The translations under genes and the position numbers were made by a program. 38,308 bases of DNA, taken from assembly GCA_903878125.1 (NCBI GenBank), contig CAIRGS010000101.1, forward strand, positions 1 through 38,308, in the 5' to 3' direction. This document shows, piece by piece, positions 1 to 8,015 of this stretch. The DNA is from an uncultured Nitrosomonadales bacterium. Its GTDB lineage: Bacteria > Pseudomonadota > Gammaproteobacteria > Burkholderiales > Gallionellaceae. The notes below the pieces were generated by a model. It did not search any database, was not told the origin of the DNA, and saw nothing but the letters and a program-made list of their open reading frames with translations. Position 1 is the first letter of the stretch. Every line of letters begins with the position of its first letter.

Positions 1-2007
1 TATCGCATCGACTGGTCTGAGTTTCGTCATGCATTCATTTTCACCCTCGAAAACACTGTCACGCAGGGGAAGTCATCCTTTACCCGCAAGGCAGTCGTCC
101 AGGCTGTTAGCGCAGGGCTGCTGGCACTGGGGGGAGGGCAGGCACTGGCCACCAACCTGATTTTTGATTCCAGTCCCTCAGCCATCACTACAGTGCTGAC
201 TGCAGACGACAGCTTGTTGGTTGGGGTAAATAACCCCGGCGTGAGCCTCACCATCGGGGCGGGTGGATCGGTGACGGTTAACCCCGGCGGGAATTCCGCC
301 ACCCTTGGTGTCAGCGCAACTTCCGACGAAAACAGCCTCAACGTCACCGGAAGCTCCGCCATATTGAGCGTAGCCGAGACTTTAAATGTCGGCTACGCGG
401 GCGCAAAAAATACCCTGACTGTTGGCCCCGGGGGCAGTGTCTCCGCTCTCGACATCTGGATCGGCGGACTGGCAGGGTCGAAGGATAATGCCGTTACCGT
501 AACTGGTACTGGCACGCTGAGTGCCACCAGCTATCTGATCCTGGGCTACGGAGATGGCAGCAACTCCTTGAATGTCCAGTCAGGCGGGCACGTGACCAAT
601 ACTGTTGACGCGGTCATCGGCTGGGTCGCGGGGGCGACAGACAATTTGGCGACGGTGACAGGTACCGGTTCTCTCTGGACGAACTCACGCATGTTCTATA
701 TGGGGTATGCCAGCAGCGGCAATCAACTTACGATATCCAATGGCGGCAAGGTCGCTGTCAATGTCAATAACCAGGATGCGCTGATTGGCGCAACGCCAGG
801 TGCTGACAACAACAAGATAGAGGTAACGGGCGCGGTGTCCGAGCTATCCAACTTGAACGGTACACTTTATGTCGGCCGTAGCGGTAACTCAAACTCGCTG
901 CAGATAAAAAGCGGTGGTCTTGTCACAAGCAAGAACGTCAGGATTGGCGGAGGAACCGGAGCCACCGGCAGTCCCAGCGGGAACGGAGCAATCGTCGACG
1001 GCGCGGGATCGATATGGAATATCGCTGGCACGCTTCGGGTTGGTGCGGGCGTGGCGGGCACCAATAGCGGCCTTGACATCACCAATGCTGGCGTCGTCAA
1101 TGTCACCGGCAACAGTTTCGTGGGTTATGACGCGACCTCAGACGAAAATCACGTGTTGATCAGTGGCGCGGGTTCCCAGCTTAACGCGAATGCTTTGACG
1201 ATAGGCTACGCGGCGGGCTCGATCAATAATGTGATGACCCTCTCGAACGGTGGGGCGCTGTCCGCTTCCGTAATTACCATCGGGGAATCGAGCGGACTTG
1301 TGATCGGCGCGGGCGGAGCATCGGGGGCTATCTCGACACCGATTACCATCACCAGCGCGATGACTGCTCCCTTTGTGAAATTCAACCATACCAATAGCAA
1401 CTACACCTTCGCATCGTCGCTCGCGGGCACCCTTGAGGTGATACATGACGGGTCCGGCACCACGAACCTTACTGGAACAAATACCTACACCGGGGCAACG
1501 ACCATCAATGCCGGTGTCCTGAATATAAACAGCATCAGCGCAACAAGCGCCATCACGGTCAACTCCGGCGGCACACTGGGTGTGGCGGCTGGGAATACCG
1601 GAACCGACATCGGCATCTACACGCAGGACGCGGCCGGCACCTTCCGCACCTATATTACAAACAACACCACTTTCGGTATATTGAATGTGCTTGGCACTGT
1701 AGGCATGGCCAGCAATGCCAGGATTGATGTTCAGGTCAACAACTGCGGTAATGTCACTCCAGGCACCACCTTTGCTGGCATCATTTCTTCCACTAACACC
1801 ATCAGCGTCAATTCATTCATCGTCACCGACAACTGTGCCGGTTTGGTCTTTACTGCGAGCTTGAGCGGGAATTCCCAAGCTGTGAATCTGGTTGCCAATA
1901 TTGCGCCTGCTGTATCCATTCCCTCCCTCTCGGAATGGGGCATGTTCTTTCTCTCCAGTCTGTTGGCCTTTGGGGCGGTCATCAGTCTGCGTCGTCAGCG
2001 CCAGTGA
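1..2007 (+). CDS. Repeat-rich (autotransporter/beta-helix-like) surface or secreted protein with IPTL-CTERM-type C-terminal sorting signal; 5' end outside window
   Basis: Frame 1 is open from base 1 to the tga at 2005-2007, extending the 193..2007 ORF upstream through a signal-like hydrophobic stretch (AVVQAVSAGLLALGGGQALA). Repeated 'VGYAG..NTLTVGPGGSV' type units. C-terminus IPSLSEWGMFFLSSLLAFGAVISLRRQRQ = IPTLxxWG-like motif + TM + basic tail. Confidence 0.85.
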   Translation, partial: YRIDWSEFRHAFIFTLENTVTQGKSSFTRKAVVQAVSAGLLALGGGQALATNLIFDSSPSAITTVLTADDSLLVGVNNPGVSLTIGAGGSVTVNPGGNSATLGVSATSDENSLNVTGSSAILSVAETLNVGYAGAKNTLTVGPGGSVSALDIWIGGLAGSKDNAVTVTGTGTLSATSYLILGYGDGSNSLNVQSGGHVTNTVDAVIGWVAGATDNLATVTGTGSLWTNSRMFYMGYASSGNQLTISNGGKVAVNVNNQDALIGATPGADNNKIEVTGAVSELSNLNGTLYVGRSGNSNSLQIKSGGLVTSKNVRIGGGTGATGSPSGNGAIVDGAGSIWNIAGTLRVGAGVAGTNSGLDITNAGVVNVTGNSFVGYDATSDENHVLISGAGSQLNANALTIGYAAGSINNVMTLSNGGALSASVITIGESSGLVIGAGGASGAISTPITITSAMTAPFVKFNHTNSNYTFASSLAGTLEVIHDGSGTTNLTGTNTYTGATTINAGVLNINSISATSAITVNSGGTLGVAAGNTGTDIGIYTQDAAGTFRTYITNNTTFGILNVLGTVGMASNARIDVQVNNCGNVTPGTTFAGIISSTNTISVNSFIVTDNCAGLVFTASLSGNSQAVNLVANIAPAVSIPSLSEWGMFFLSSLLAFGAVISLRRQRQ

Positions 2008-2065
2008 GCATTCTGTTTCAATGCTCGCCCTTAATCGGAACAACAAAGGGGACGAATATAAAGAA

Positions 2066-2151
2066 AAATGGGGACGTAGCCCAAATTATCCGATCCGGAT
2101 TACCCATACCTACCACGTGCCTACGCATAATATCTGGCTACGTCCCCATTT
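2066..2151. repeat. 86-bp element bounded by perfect 16-bp inverted repeats (REP/MITE-like)
   Basis: AAATGGGGACGTAGCC (2066-2081) and GGCTACGTCCCCATTT (2136-2151). Confidence 0.75.
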
Positions 2152-2182
2152 AATTTTCAGGGCATTGACAACATGTAGCCGC

Positions 2183-2196
2183 GCAACTACAGTTGC
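2183..2196. promoter_or_regulatory. Possible TA autoregulatory operator: GCAACT-AC-AGTTGC palindrome
   Basis: Perfect 6-bp inverted repeat 3 nt upstream of the toxin ATG at 2200. Confidence 0.35.
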
Positions 2197-2199
2197 TGC

Positions 2200-2495
2200 A
2201 TGATTGAAATTCGCAAAACAAACCTATTCGTGCAATGGCTTGATGCCTTGCAAAACCTCCAGGCGAGAGCGCGCGTCCAAGCAAGGATCGAGCGCTTGCT
2301 GCCGGAAACCCCGGTGATGTTGACCCAGTTGGCGAAGGTGTCTCTGAGTTGCGAATCAATTATGGTCCCGGTTATCGGGTGTATTTCAAGAAGCGGGGGC
2401 GAGAGCTGATTATTCTTTTGGCGGGCGGAGACAAGAGTACCCAAACCAAAGACATCAAGGCGGCCTTGCGCCTCGCACGCAATCTTTCGGAGTAG
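2200..2495 (+). pseudogene. RelE/HigB-type addiction module toxin, frameshifted
   Basis: MIEIRKTNLFVQWLDALQNLQARARVQARIERL in one frame continues in another frame as GNPGDVDPVGEGVSELRINYGPGYRVYFKKRGRELIILLAGGDKSTQTKDIKAALRLARNLSE*. Adding one base near 2297-2300 restores ...IERLAAGNPGDV... Confidence 0.85.
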
Positions 2496-2502
2496 AGCAA
2501 CC

Positions 2503-2802
2503 ATGACTACAACCGTTACCACTCGCTATGACGTTGCCGAACACCTCAGAACCCAAGAGGAAATGGCTGCTTACCTTGAGGCCTGCCTTGAAGAAGCAGA
2601 TGGAGATGCTGCATTCATTGCCAAAGCACTTGGCGATATTGCTCGCGCCAAGGGTATGTCACAGGTCGCGCGAGACGCAGGACTGTCCCGCGAAAGCCTT
2701 TACAAGGCGCTTTCCGGTGAGCGTAGCCCGGACTTCGACACCATCCTTAAAGTCATTGGTGCGCTAGGGCTGAAGTTACATGCCGAAGCCGGACACAGTT
2801 GA
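2503..2802 (+). CDS. HigA-type addiction module antidote (XRE/HTH)
   Basis: MTTTVTTRYDVAEHLRTQEEMAAYLEACLEEADGDAAFIAKALGDIARAKGMSQVARDAGLSRESLYKALSGERSPDFDTILKVIGALGLKLHAEAGHS; typical antidote next to a RelE/HigB toxin. Confidence 0.9.
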   Translation: MTTTVTTRYDVAEHLRTQEEMAAYLEACLEEADGDAAFIAKALGDIARAKGMSQVARDAGLSRESLYKALSGERSPDFDTILKVIGALGLKLHAEAGHS

Positions 2803-2809
2803 CCAAGTT

Positions 2810-2872
2810 GCCCAACCTGACATTCAACCCGGACTCCGCAAAAGCGCGGAGCCGGTTAATTTTACGTTAGGC
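2810..2872 (+). other. attC recombination site (integron cassette)
   Basis: GCCCAAC ... GGACTCCGC aaaa GCGCGGAGCC ... GTTAGGC: 1L/1R-type core ends and central stem; directly after the TA genes. Confidence 0.8.
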
Positions 2873-2897
2873 CGCAGCAGTTCCTCTTCCCAAGACA

Positions 2898-3278
2898 ATG
2901 AGTAAGTTCGCTACAAAGTCGTTGCCAGTATTGCCTGATCTGTTGGCACCTGACGGTTCAGCAGTACGAGTTCTGCTCGCCATGCGCGGCGGCTCCATGG
3001 CTCACTTTGAGCTTGCAGCAGGCCAAACTTCGTTGGCCGTTGCGCATCGGACGGTCGAAGAAATCTGGTATGTCCTGTCCGGTCGCGGAGAAATGTGGCG
3101 AGCTGAAGGCGAACAAGAGAAGATTGCTGTCCTCGAGGCAGGCATTTGCCTCACCATCCCGGTGGGTACGCGGTTTCAATTTCGAGCGTCGACTACTGAG
3201 GGCCTTTGCGCAGTAGCGATCACAATGCCGCCTTGGCCGGGGCCTGAAGAAGCACAGTATGTTGTCGGCCCCTGGTAG
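2898..3278 (+). CDS. Cupin-domain protein (cassette gene)
   Basis: ...GGSMAHFELAAGQTSLAVAHRTVEEIWYVLSGRGEMWRAEGEQEKIAVLEAGICLTIPVGTRFQFRA...; cupin motifs; bracketed by attC-like sites. Confidence 0.8.
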   Translation: MSKFATKSLPVLPDLLAPDGSAVRVLLAMRGGSMAHFELAAGQTSLAVAHRTVEEIWYVLSGRGEMWRAEGEQEKIAVLEAGICLTIPVGTRFQFRASTTEGLCAVAITMPPWPGPEEAQYVVGPW

Positions 3279-3294
3279 TCGGCTCCAGAATGCG

Positions 3295-3354
3295 GCCTAA
3301 CCCTTCCTTCAAGCGGACCGGCCTTCGGCGGTCCGCTTAAGTCAAACGTTATAT
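3295..3354 (+). other. attC recombination site
   Basis: GCCTAAC...AAGCGGACCG gccttc GGCGGTCCGCTT...GTTATAT; strong central hairpin with attC core ends. Confidence 0.8.
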
Positions 3355-3404
3355 TTCACAGCCGCGACCGGGTGGTGGTATGGGGCCATCCACCCGGAGC
3401 GCTT

Positions 3405-4172
3405 TTAGTTACGCCCAGCGATCACGCCGCCATCAACGTCCCAAATTGCGCCAGTCACCCAGCTGGTATCGTCACTGAGAAGGAAGTCGATGGTTTTTGC
3501 AACATCCTCGGGTGTGCCGATTCGCCCAATCGGATGAAAGCTGTTGAATGTGGCAAGTGTTTCGTCAATTTTACTTGGGTCAATGAATGCCTTGTAAATG
3601 GGTGTTTTAACCACAGCCGGTGAAACTGCATTTACGCGAATATTGAGGTCAGCCAACTCCATAGCCATATGTTGTGTGAGTGCGTGTAGTCCGGCTTTCG
3701 CCATCGAGTATGCAGAGGAAGGCGTCACCTTAATGGCCTGCTGTGCCCACATTGATCCAATGTGCACAATCGAGCCACCGTCGTTCGCCGCCATGTTCTT
3801 AGCCACTGCCTGTGAAATGAAAAAGGTGGCACGGTTCAAATCCAGGTAGGTGTCATAGTCCTCATGTTCATGCTCAAGGAATGGCGTGGGCTTGAAGTAG
3901 CCCGCCGCGTTCACCAAGTATTTGATGTGGCGGCCGTGGTTCTCGGCAAAGGCAACGATGCGCTGCACGTCATTCCGTTCGTACAAGTTTGCTTGGAGGG
4001 TTTCAACATGGCCAAATGCAGAAAGTTCGTGCTTTGCCGTTTCCAGTTTTTCCGGCGAGTTGCCTACAATCACGGTTTTTATGTCGCGTTGCAGCAAGAG
4101 TCTCGCGGTTGCAAGACCCATTCCACTGGAGCCACCCACAATCAGGGCCAGGGGTTGTACCATGTTTTTCAT
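3405..4172 (-). CDS. SDR family oxidoreductase
   Basis: [38 protein letters not shown]...[40 protein letters not shown]...[17 protein letters not shown]; Rossmann GxxxGxG and YxxxK. SD (AAGGTGA) before 4172. Confidence 0.9.
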   Translation of the reverse strand: MKNMVQPLALIVGGSSGMGLATARLLLQRDIKTVIVGNSPEKLETAKHELSAFGHVETLQANLYERNDVQRIVAFAENHGRHIKYLVNAAGYFKPTPFLEHEHEDYDTYLDLNRATFFISQAVAKNMAANDGGSIVHIGSMWAQQAIKVTPSSAYSMAKAGLHALTQHMAMELADLNIRVNAVSPAVVKTPIYKAFIDPSKIDETLATFNSFHPIGRIGTPEDVAKTIDFLLSDDTSWVTGAIWDVDGGVIAGRN

Positions 4173-4240
4173 CAGATCACCTTTTATCAGTAGTTGCAGG
4201 AGATCGCAGAGTATAGAATTCGGTAGCCTGCTGAAAAGCA

Positions 4241-4277
4241 GGTACAAATTGGTACGACAGTCACTTATTGGTACAAG
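4241..4277. promoter_or_regulatory. Candidate HxlR operator: three GGTAC boxes in the divergent SDR/HxlR intergenic region
   Basis: ggtacaaattggtacgacagtcacttattggtacaag; boxes at 4241, 4251 and 4270. Confidence 0.45.
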
Positions 4278-4280
4278 TTG

Positions 4281-4622
4281 ATGAGCAGCCAGGATAAAAA
4301 ATTTTCTAGAAGATCAGCTCCCGAACGGAGCGCGCGTATGGTTGAGGCCATCTTTGGCTGTAAATGGTCACTTACCGTCTATCAGCTCCTAGCAAATGGC
4401 ATCCATCGGCCAGGTGAAATGGTGCGTAGTGTTGAGGGCCTAACAACGAAAGTGCTCAACGAGTGCCTTCGTAAAAACATGGAATTCGGTATCATTGAAC
4501 GCATCGCCTATGACGAAGCCCCGCCACGCGTTGAGTATGTGGTTACGCGGTTTGGCACGAAATTCATCCGCATCCTGGATGAACTAGAGAAGCTTCAGCG
4601 TGAGATCGAAAGTGAAATATAA
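4281..4622 (+). CDS. HxlR family winged-helix transcriptional regulator
   Basis: [89 protein letters not shown]; HxlR pattern; divergent from SDR. Confidence 0.85.
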   Translation: MSSQDKKFSRRSAPERSARMVEAIFGCKWSLTVYQLLANGIHRPGEMVRSVEGLTTKVLNECLRKNMEFGIIERIAYDEAPPRVEYVVTRFGTKFIRILDELEKLQREIESEI

Positions 4623-4703
4623 CAACGCCATCAACTCGGACAGTAAAAAGCGGCGCGCCTTCGTCGCCCCGCTTTTTACTGCCGGTTATGGCGAACGTTA
4701 GGC
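4617..4703 (+). other. attC recombination site (overlaps HxlR stop)
   Basis: ATATAAC...CAGTAAAAAGCGG cgcgccttcgtcg CCCGCTTTTTACTG...GTTAGGC; long imperfect stem with core ends. Confidence 0.8.
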
Positions 4704-4753
4704 ATTCGCAGCCAGCCCTTGTTGCGCACCGCGCAACGCGCTATCATTCACAC

Positions 4754-5032
4754 ATGATTACATCGTTTCGCCACAAAGGACTGCGAAAATACTTTGAATC
4801 CGGCAACTTGGCTGGAATCCAACCTGCACATGCTAATCGGCTCAAAATGCAGTTGGCGGCACTCGAAACGGCTCAAACTATCGAGGACATGGACATTCCC
4901 GGTTTCCGGCTTCACCCGCTAAAGGGAGGTGAGCGTGGGCGTTGGTCAATATGGGTAAATGGCAATTGGCGCGTCACGTTCGAGTTTGAGAACGGCAACG
5001 CATTTATTTTAGATTACGAGGATGATCACTAA
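4754..5032 (+). CDS. higB: HigB/RelE-type toxin
   Basis: MITSFRHKGLRKYFESGNLAGIQPAHANRLKMQLAALETAQTIEDMDIPGFRLHPLKGGERGRWSIWVNGNWRVTFEFENGNAFILDYEDDH; start after the attC; overlaps the higA ATG. Confidence 0.92.
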   Translation: MITSFRHKGLRKYFESGNLAGIQPAHANRLKMQLAALETAQTIEDMDIPGFRLHPLKGGERGRWSIWVNGNWRVTFEFENGNAFILDYEDDH

Positions 5033-5325
5033 TGGCTATGCACAATCCACCGCACCCCGGAGCATTTATTCAAGAGGTTTATCTTGTGCCGAACGAAATT
5101 AGTTGCAGGGAACTCGCCCTCAAATTGGGGGTTGCCGCCTCGACCCTTAACCGCGTTTTGAACGAAGCCAGTGGCGTGAGTCCTGAAATGGCTCTCCGTC
5201 TTTCAAAGGCATTGGGACGCTCACCGGAAAGCTGGTTAACGATGCAAGACAATTACGATTTATGGCAAGCCAAGCAGACCGTGGACTTGAAGAAAATCCG
5301 CAAGATTGAATTCAAATATGCCTAA
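5032..5325 (+). CDS. higA: HigA-type XRE antitoxin
   Basis: MAMHNPPHPGAFIQEVYLVPNEISCRELALKLGVAASTLNRVLNEASGVSPEMALRLSKALGRSPESWLTMQDNYDLWQAK; canonical HigA. Confidence 0.95.
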   Translation: MAMHNPPHPGAFIQEVYLVPNEISCRELALKLGVAASTLNRVLNEASGVSPEMALRLSKALGRSPESWLTMQDNYDLWQAKQTVDLKKIRKIEFKYA

Positions 5326-5381
5326 CCGACATTCAACCCCGACTCCGCAAAAGCGCGCAGCCCCTTACTTTTACGTTAGGT
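5320..5381 (+). other. attC recombination site
   Basis: GCCTAACCGACATTCAACCCCGACTCCGCAAAAGCGCGCAGCCCCTTACTTTTACGTTAGGT; close homolog of the 2810-2872 site. Confidence 0.8.
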
Positions 5382-5421
5382 TTCATAGCTTCAACCACCC
5401 CGGGCTGCTGTGGAGACTGCC

Positions 5422-6243
5422 ATGCCAAACTCAAAGATGACCATGTCCCAAATCGTTCGCGTGGCTCTCGCCTTCTTGCTGGCGACAACGCAACTTCCGG
5501 CGGCATTCGCCCTGGACAACGCGCCGGCGAGCGTCGTTCAGGAGCTTGCGCCATTCTCGTCGGATGAGGGCGTTGCTCGCCTTGCCCGATCGACTGCAAA
5601 AGTCGACTTTCCCGCGCTCGCCAATCAGTTCGAACCGCAATCGAACGCCGCCTTCTGTGGTCCTACGTCAGCGGCTATCGTGCTTAACGCGGTGCGCGGT
5701 CGCAGCGATGATCTGCCCCGCGATCGAAGCCGCTTGCGTCCTGAAGACTTTCGGTTTATTCCCGCCAAGTTCGACCTGACACTCCCTCGCTTCACTCAAG
5801 ATAACGTAATTACGAAAGGCGTGAAGACACGGGCACAAGTTCTCGGCGAGCCCACAACAATCAATGGAAAGCAGGTGGGTGACGGCGGCTACCAGGTCCG
5901 CCAGCTCGATGAAATGCTGAGGGCGAATGGTCTTGTCACCCGGCTTGTCATCGTCGATGACAGAAAGATTGAGCAGGACATTCGGACCGAACTGCTTGAG
6001 AATCTCAACAGGCAGGGTGATTATGTGATTGTTGCGTACCGACGCGCGGCCGAAGGCCAAAGGGGCGGCGGACATATATCACCTCTCGGGGCATACGATG
6101 CTGAATCCGACTCGTTCCTCGTTCTGGATGTAAACCCTGCAAGGGCTGGCTGGGTTTGGATGCCAACGGCAACGCTCATCAAGGGCATGCGCACCTTCGA
6201 CACGGTCGAAAACCGTGGGTACATATTGGTTCAATCACCGTGA
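5422..6243 (+). CDS. Phytochelatin-synthase-like (papain-fold) secreted protein
   Basis: Signal peptide (VRVALAFLLATTQLPAAFA) then FPALANQFEPQSNAAFCGPTSAAIVLNAVRG (Cys) and GGHISPLGAYDAESDSFLVLDVNPARAGWVWM (His/Asp): prokaryotic phytochelatin synthase-like catalytic pattern. GGAG SD before the ATG. Confidence 0.8.
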   Translation: MPNSKMTMSQIVRVALAFLLATTQLPAAFALDNAPASVVQELAPFSSDEGVARLARSTAKVDFPALANQFEPQSNAAFCGPTSAAIVLNAVRGRSDDLPRDRSRLRPEDFRFIPAKFDLTLPRFTQDNVITKGVKTRAQVLGEPTTINGKQVGDGGYQVRQLDEMLRANGLVTRLVIVDDRKIEQDIRTELLENLNRQGDYVIVAYRRAAEGQRGGGHISPLGAYDAESDSFLVLDVNPARAGWVWMPTATLIKGMRTFDTVENRGYILVQSP

Positions 6244-6289
6244 GCCTTCTTCTTCTGCCGGCGGGAGCCGTACAATTTTACGCCGCGAG

Positions 6290-6379
6290 ACCTAACTCTA
6301 GGTGGAAAGGACGGGCGAAAGCGGGCGTCACTTTTCTCACGGCTGCCTCGCGCGCCCGCTTTTCACCACCACGTTGGCA
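6290..6379 (+). other. Probable attC site
   Basis: ACCTAAC...GGGCGAAAGCGGGCGtcac...GCGCGCCCGCTTTTCACC...GTTGGCA; core ends and imperfect stem. Confidence 0.6.
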
Positions 6380-6904
6380 GAAGAAAACTTTGCGCATGAA
6401 ATTTGTCATCATTGCGTTGACACCAGCGACCCAAGCCATCTGAAACCTTCGGATTCAGCAAAGCAGCGAATGGATGGGTGGATCGTATCGCTAAACGAAT
6501 GGGTAGAAAACCATCCAGGCGAACTAGAAAATACAACTGTCCAAACCAATCCTGATGAAGTAGCGGATGACGCGCAGCATTTCTACAACGATGTATCTCG
6601 ATCTCTACAAGATAGCCGGTCATCAAGACAAGCTCGTCTAGTAACTACTCCAAAAATACCTGATCGCATTCTCACCACGTCCACTTCATTTCGGCGAAAT
6701 CCAGATGTTGTTGCTGAGGTTTTATTGAGGGCAGAAGGAAAGTGTGAGGGTTGCTTTCAGCCAGCACCATTCGCGCGCGCATCGGATGGAACGCCATACC
6801 TTGAAGTACATCACCGTGCCATGCTTGCAGCGGGTGGTGAAGACACAGTGGCCAATGCCGTTGCCTTGTGTCCAAACTGTCATCGCGCAGTACACTATGC
6901 ATAA
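6374..6904 (+). CDS. HNH endonuclease-domain protein (McrA-like C-terminus); start uncertain
   Basis: FRRNPDVVAEVLLRAEGKCEGCFQPAPFARASDGTPYLEVHHRAMLAAGGEDTVANAVALCPNCHRAVHYA: CxxC...HH...CPNCHR. Frame is open from 6302 across the attC; no convincing ATG, TTG at 6374 possible. Confidence 0.75.
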   Translation: MAEENFAHEICHHCVDTSDPSHLKPSDSAKQRMDGWIVSLNEWVENHPGELENTTVQTNPDEVADDAQHFYNDVSRSLQDSRSSRQARLVTTPKIPDRILTTSTSFRRNPDVVAEVLLRAEGKCEGCFQPAPFARASDGTPYLEVHHRAMLAAGGEDTVANAVALCPNCHRAVHYA

Positions 6905-6961
6905 CCCTACGCTCAAGCGGGTCTGCGCAAAAGCGCGCAGCCCCTCAATTTTACGTTGGGC
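6899..6961 (+). other. attC recombination site
   Basis: GCATAACCCTACGCTCAAGCGGGTCTGCGCAAAAGCGCGCAGCCCCTCAATTTTACGTTGGGC; homologous to sites at 2810 and 5320. Confidence 0.8.
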
Positions 6962-6979
6962 CTCTTAGAGAACTAAGCT

Positions 6980-7462
6980 ATGCGTTTGTGGACACTACAT
7001 CCTTGTTACTTGGACTCTCGTGGCTTGGTAGCTCTCTGGCGCGAGGCGCTACTGGCGCAAGCCGTTCTCGGTGGGCATACGCGCGGATATACCCATCATC
7101 CCCAGTTATGTCGTTTCCGCGACACTCCATCGCCTATGGCAGCGATCGCAACATATTTGCATGCTGTCCTTTCAGAAGCGAATGTTCGTGGATACCGGTT
7201 CAATGCAACAAAGATTCTTTCGGAACGAAATGCAGTACAAATCGTGGCTAGTCGTGGGCAGCTTGACTACGAGTGGAAACACCTTGTTAAAAAGCTACGT
7301 GCTCGTGATCCTTCATGGTTTGAACAATTCGCCACATTAACCGAGCTCAAACCACATCCGATGTTTCTGATTGTCTCCGGCCCCATCGCAGAGTGGGAAG
7401 TCACGCAACCCGACCCATCAAGCCACCGGACGCTGCGCGATAAAGCCGCGCAACGCCGATGA
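6980..7462 (+). CDS. Pyrimidine dimer DNA glycosylase-like protein
   Basis: MRLWTLHPCYLDSRGLVALWREALLAQAVLGGHTRGYTHHPQLCRFRDTPSPMAAIATYLHAVLSEANVRGYRFNATKI: resembles the Pyr_excise family pattern. Confidence 0.75.
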   Translation: MRLWTLHPCYLDSRGLVALWREALLAQAVLGGHTRGYTHHPQLCRFRDTPSPMAAIATYLHAVLSEANVRGYRFNATKILSERNAVQIVASRGQLDYEWKHLVKKLRARDPSWFEQFATLTELKPHPMFLIVSGPIAEWEVTQPDPSSHRTLRDKAAQRR

Positions 7463-7510
7463 TGTCAAAAGCTAGGCAGTCCGGCATTTCACCAGCTTAG
7501 AGATATTAAA

Positions 7511-7966
7511 ATGGATGTTCAAATCGTCAACTTTCCAGAAACCAAGGTTGCGGTATTAGCACACAGTGGCTCTCAAGCATTGGAGCATGAATCTGTCCGA
7601 AGCTCATTGCATGGCGTCTTGAAAATCGTCTACCACCCGACAGGCATCGCAATTATGGGGTGCATACAACGATCCGCGTACAACGCCACCCGCAGAATAC
7701 CGAGTGGATTTTTGCATATCGGTAGAGCATGACGCTTCGCCCAATTCACAAGGCGTAATAAACAGATTATTCTTGCTGGTCGTTACGCTGTTATGCGTCA
7801 TTTTGGGTCACGCAAAACATATCGGCAGCGGTATATCTTTACGAGGTCTGGTTAACCAATAGCGGTGAAACCCTACGAGATTTTCCAATCTTTTTTACTA
7901 CGTAAATGTCGGCCCACAAATTCAAGCACGCGCAATGATTACAGACGTATGCCTCCCACTGCTGTG
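7511..7966 (+). pseudogene. GyrI-like/AraC effector-binding-domain gene with multiple frameshifts
   Basis: Spliced across frames: MDVQIVNFPETKVAVLAHSGS.ALEHESVR / KLIAWRLENRLPPDRHRNYGVH / NDPRTTPPAEYRVDFCISVEHDASPNSQGVIN / GRYAVMRHFGSRK / YLYEVWLTNSGETLRDFPIFF / YVNVGPQIQARAMITDVCLPLL*. Several single-base frame changes. Confidence 0.8.
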
Positions 7967-8015
7967 AGATCTCAAATGCATGAAGAATCAGTGGTGGCGA
8001 GTAAACTAATAAAAA

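Noticed and set aside
27-362. Minus-strand ORF overlapping the repeat-rich protein
   Set aside because: Antisense to a long, signal-bearing, repeat-structured ORF; composition is typical of spurious high-GC antisense reading frames. Same for 867..1112, 1138..1446 and similar.
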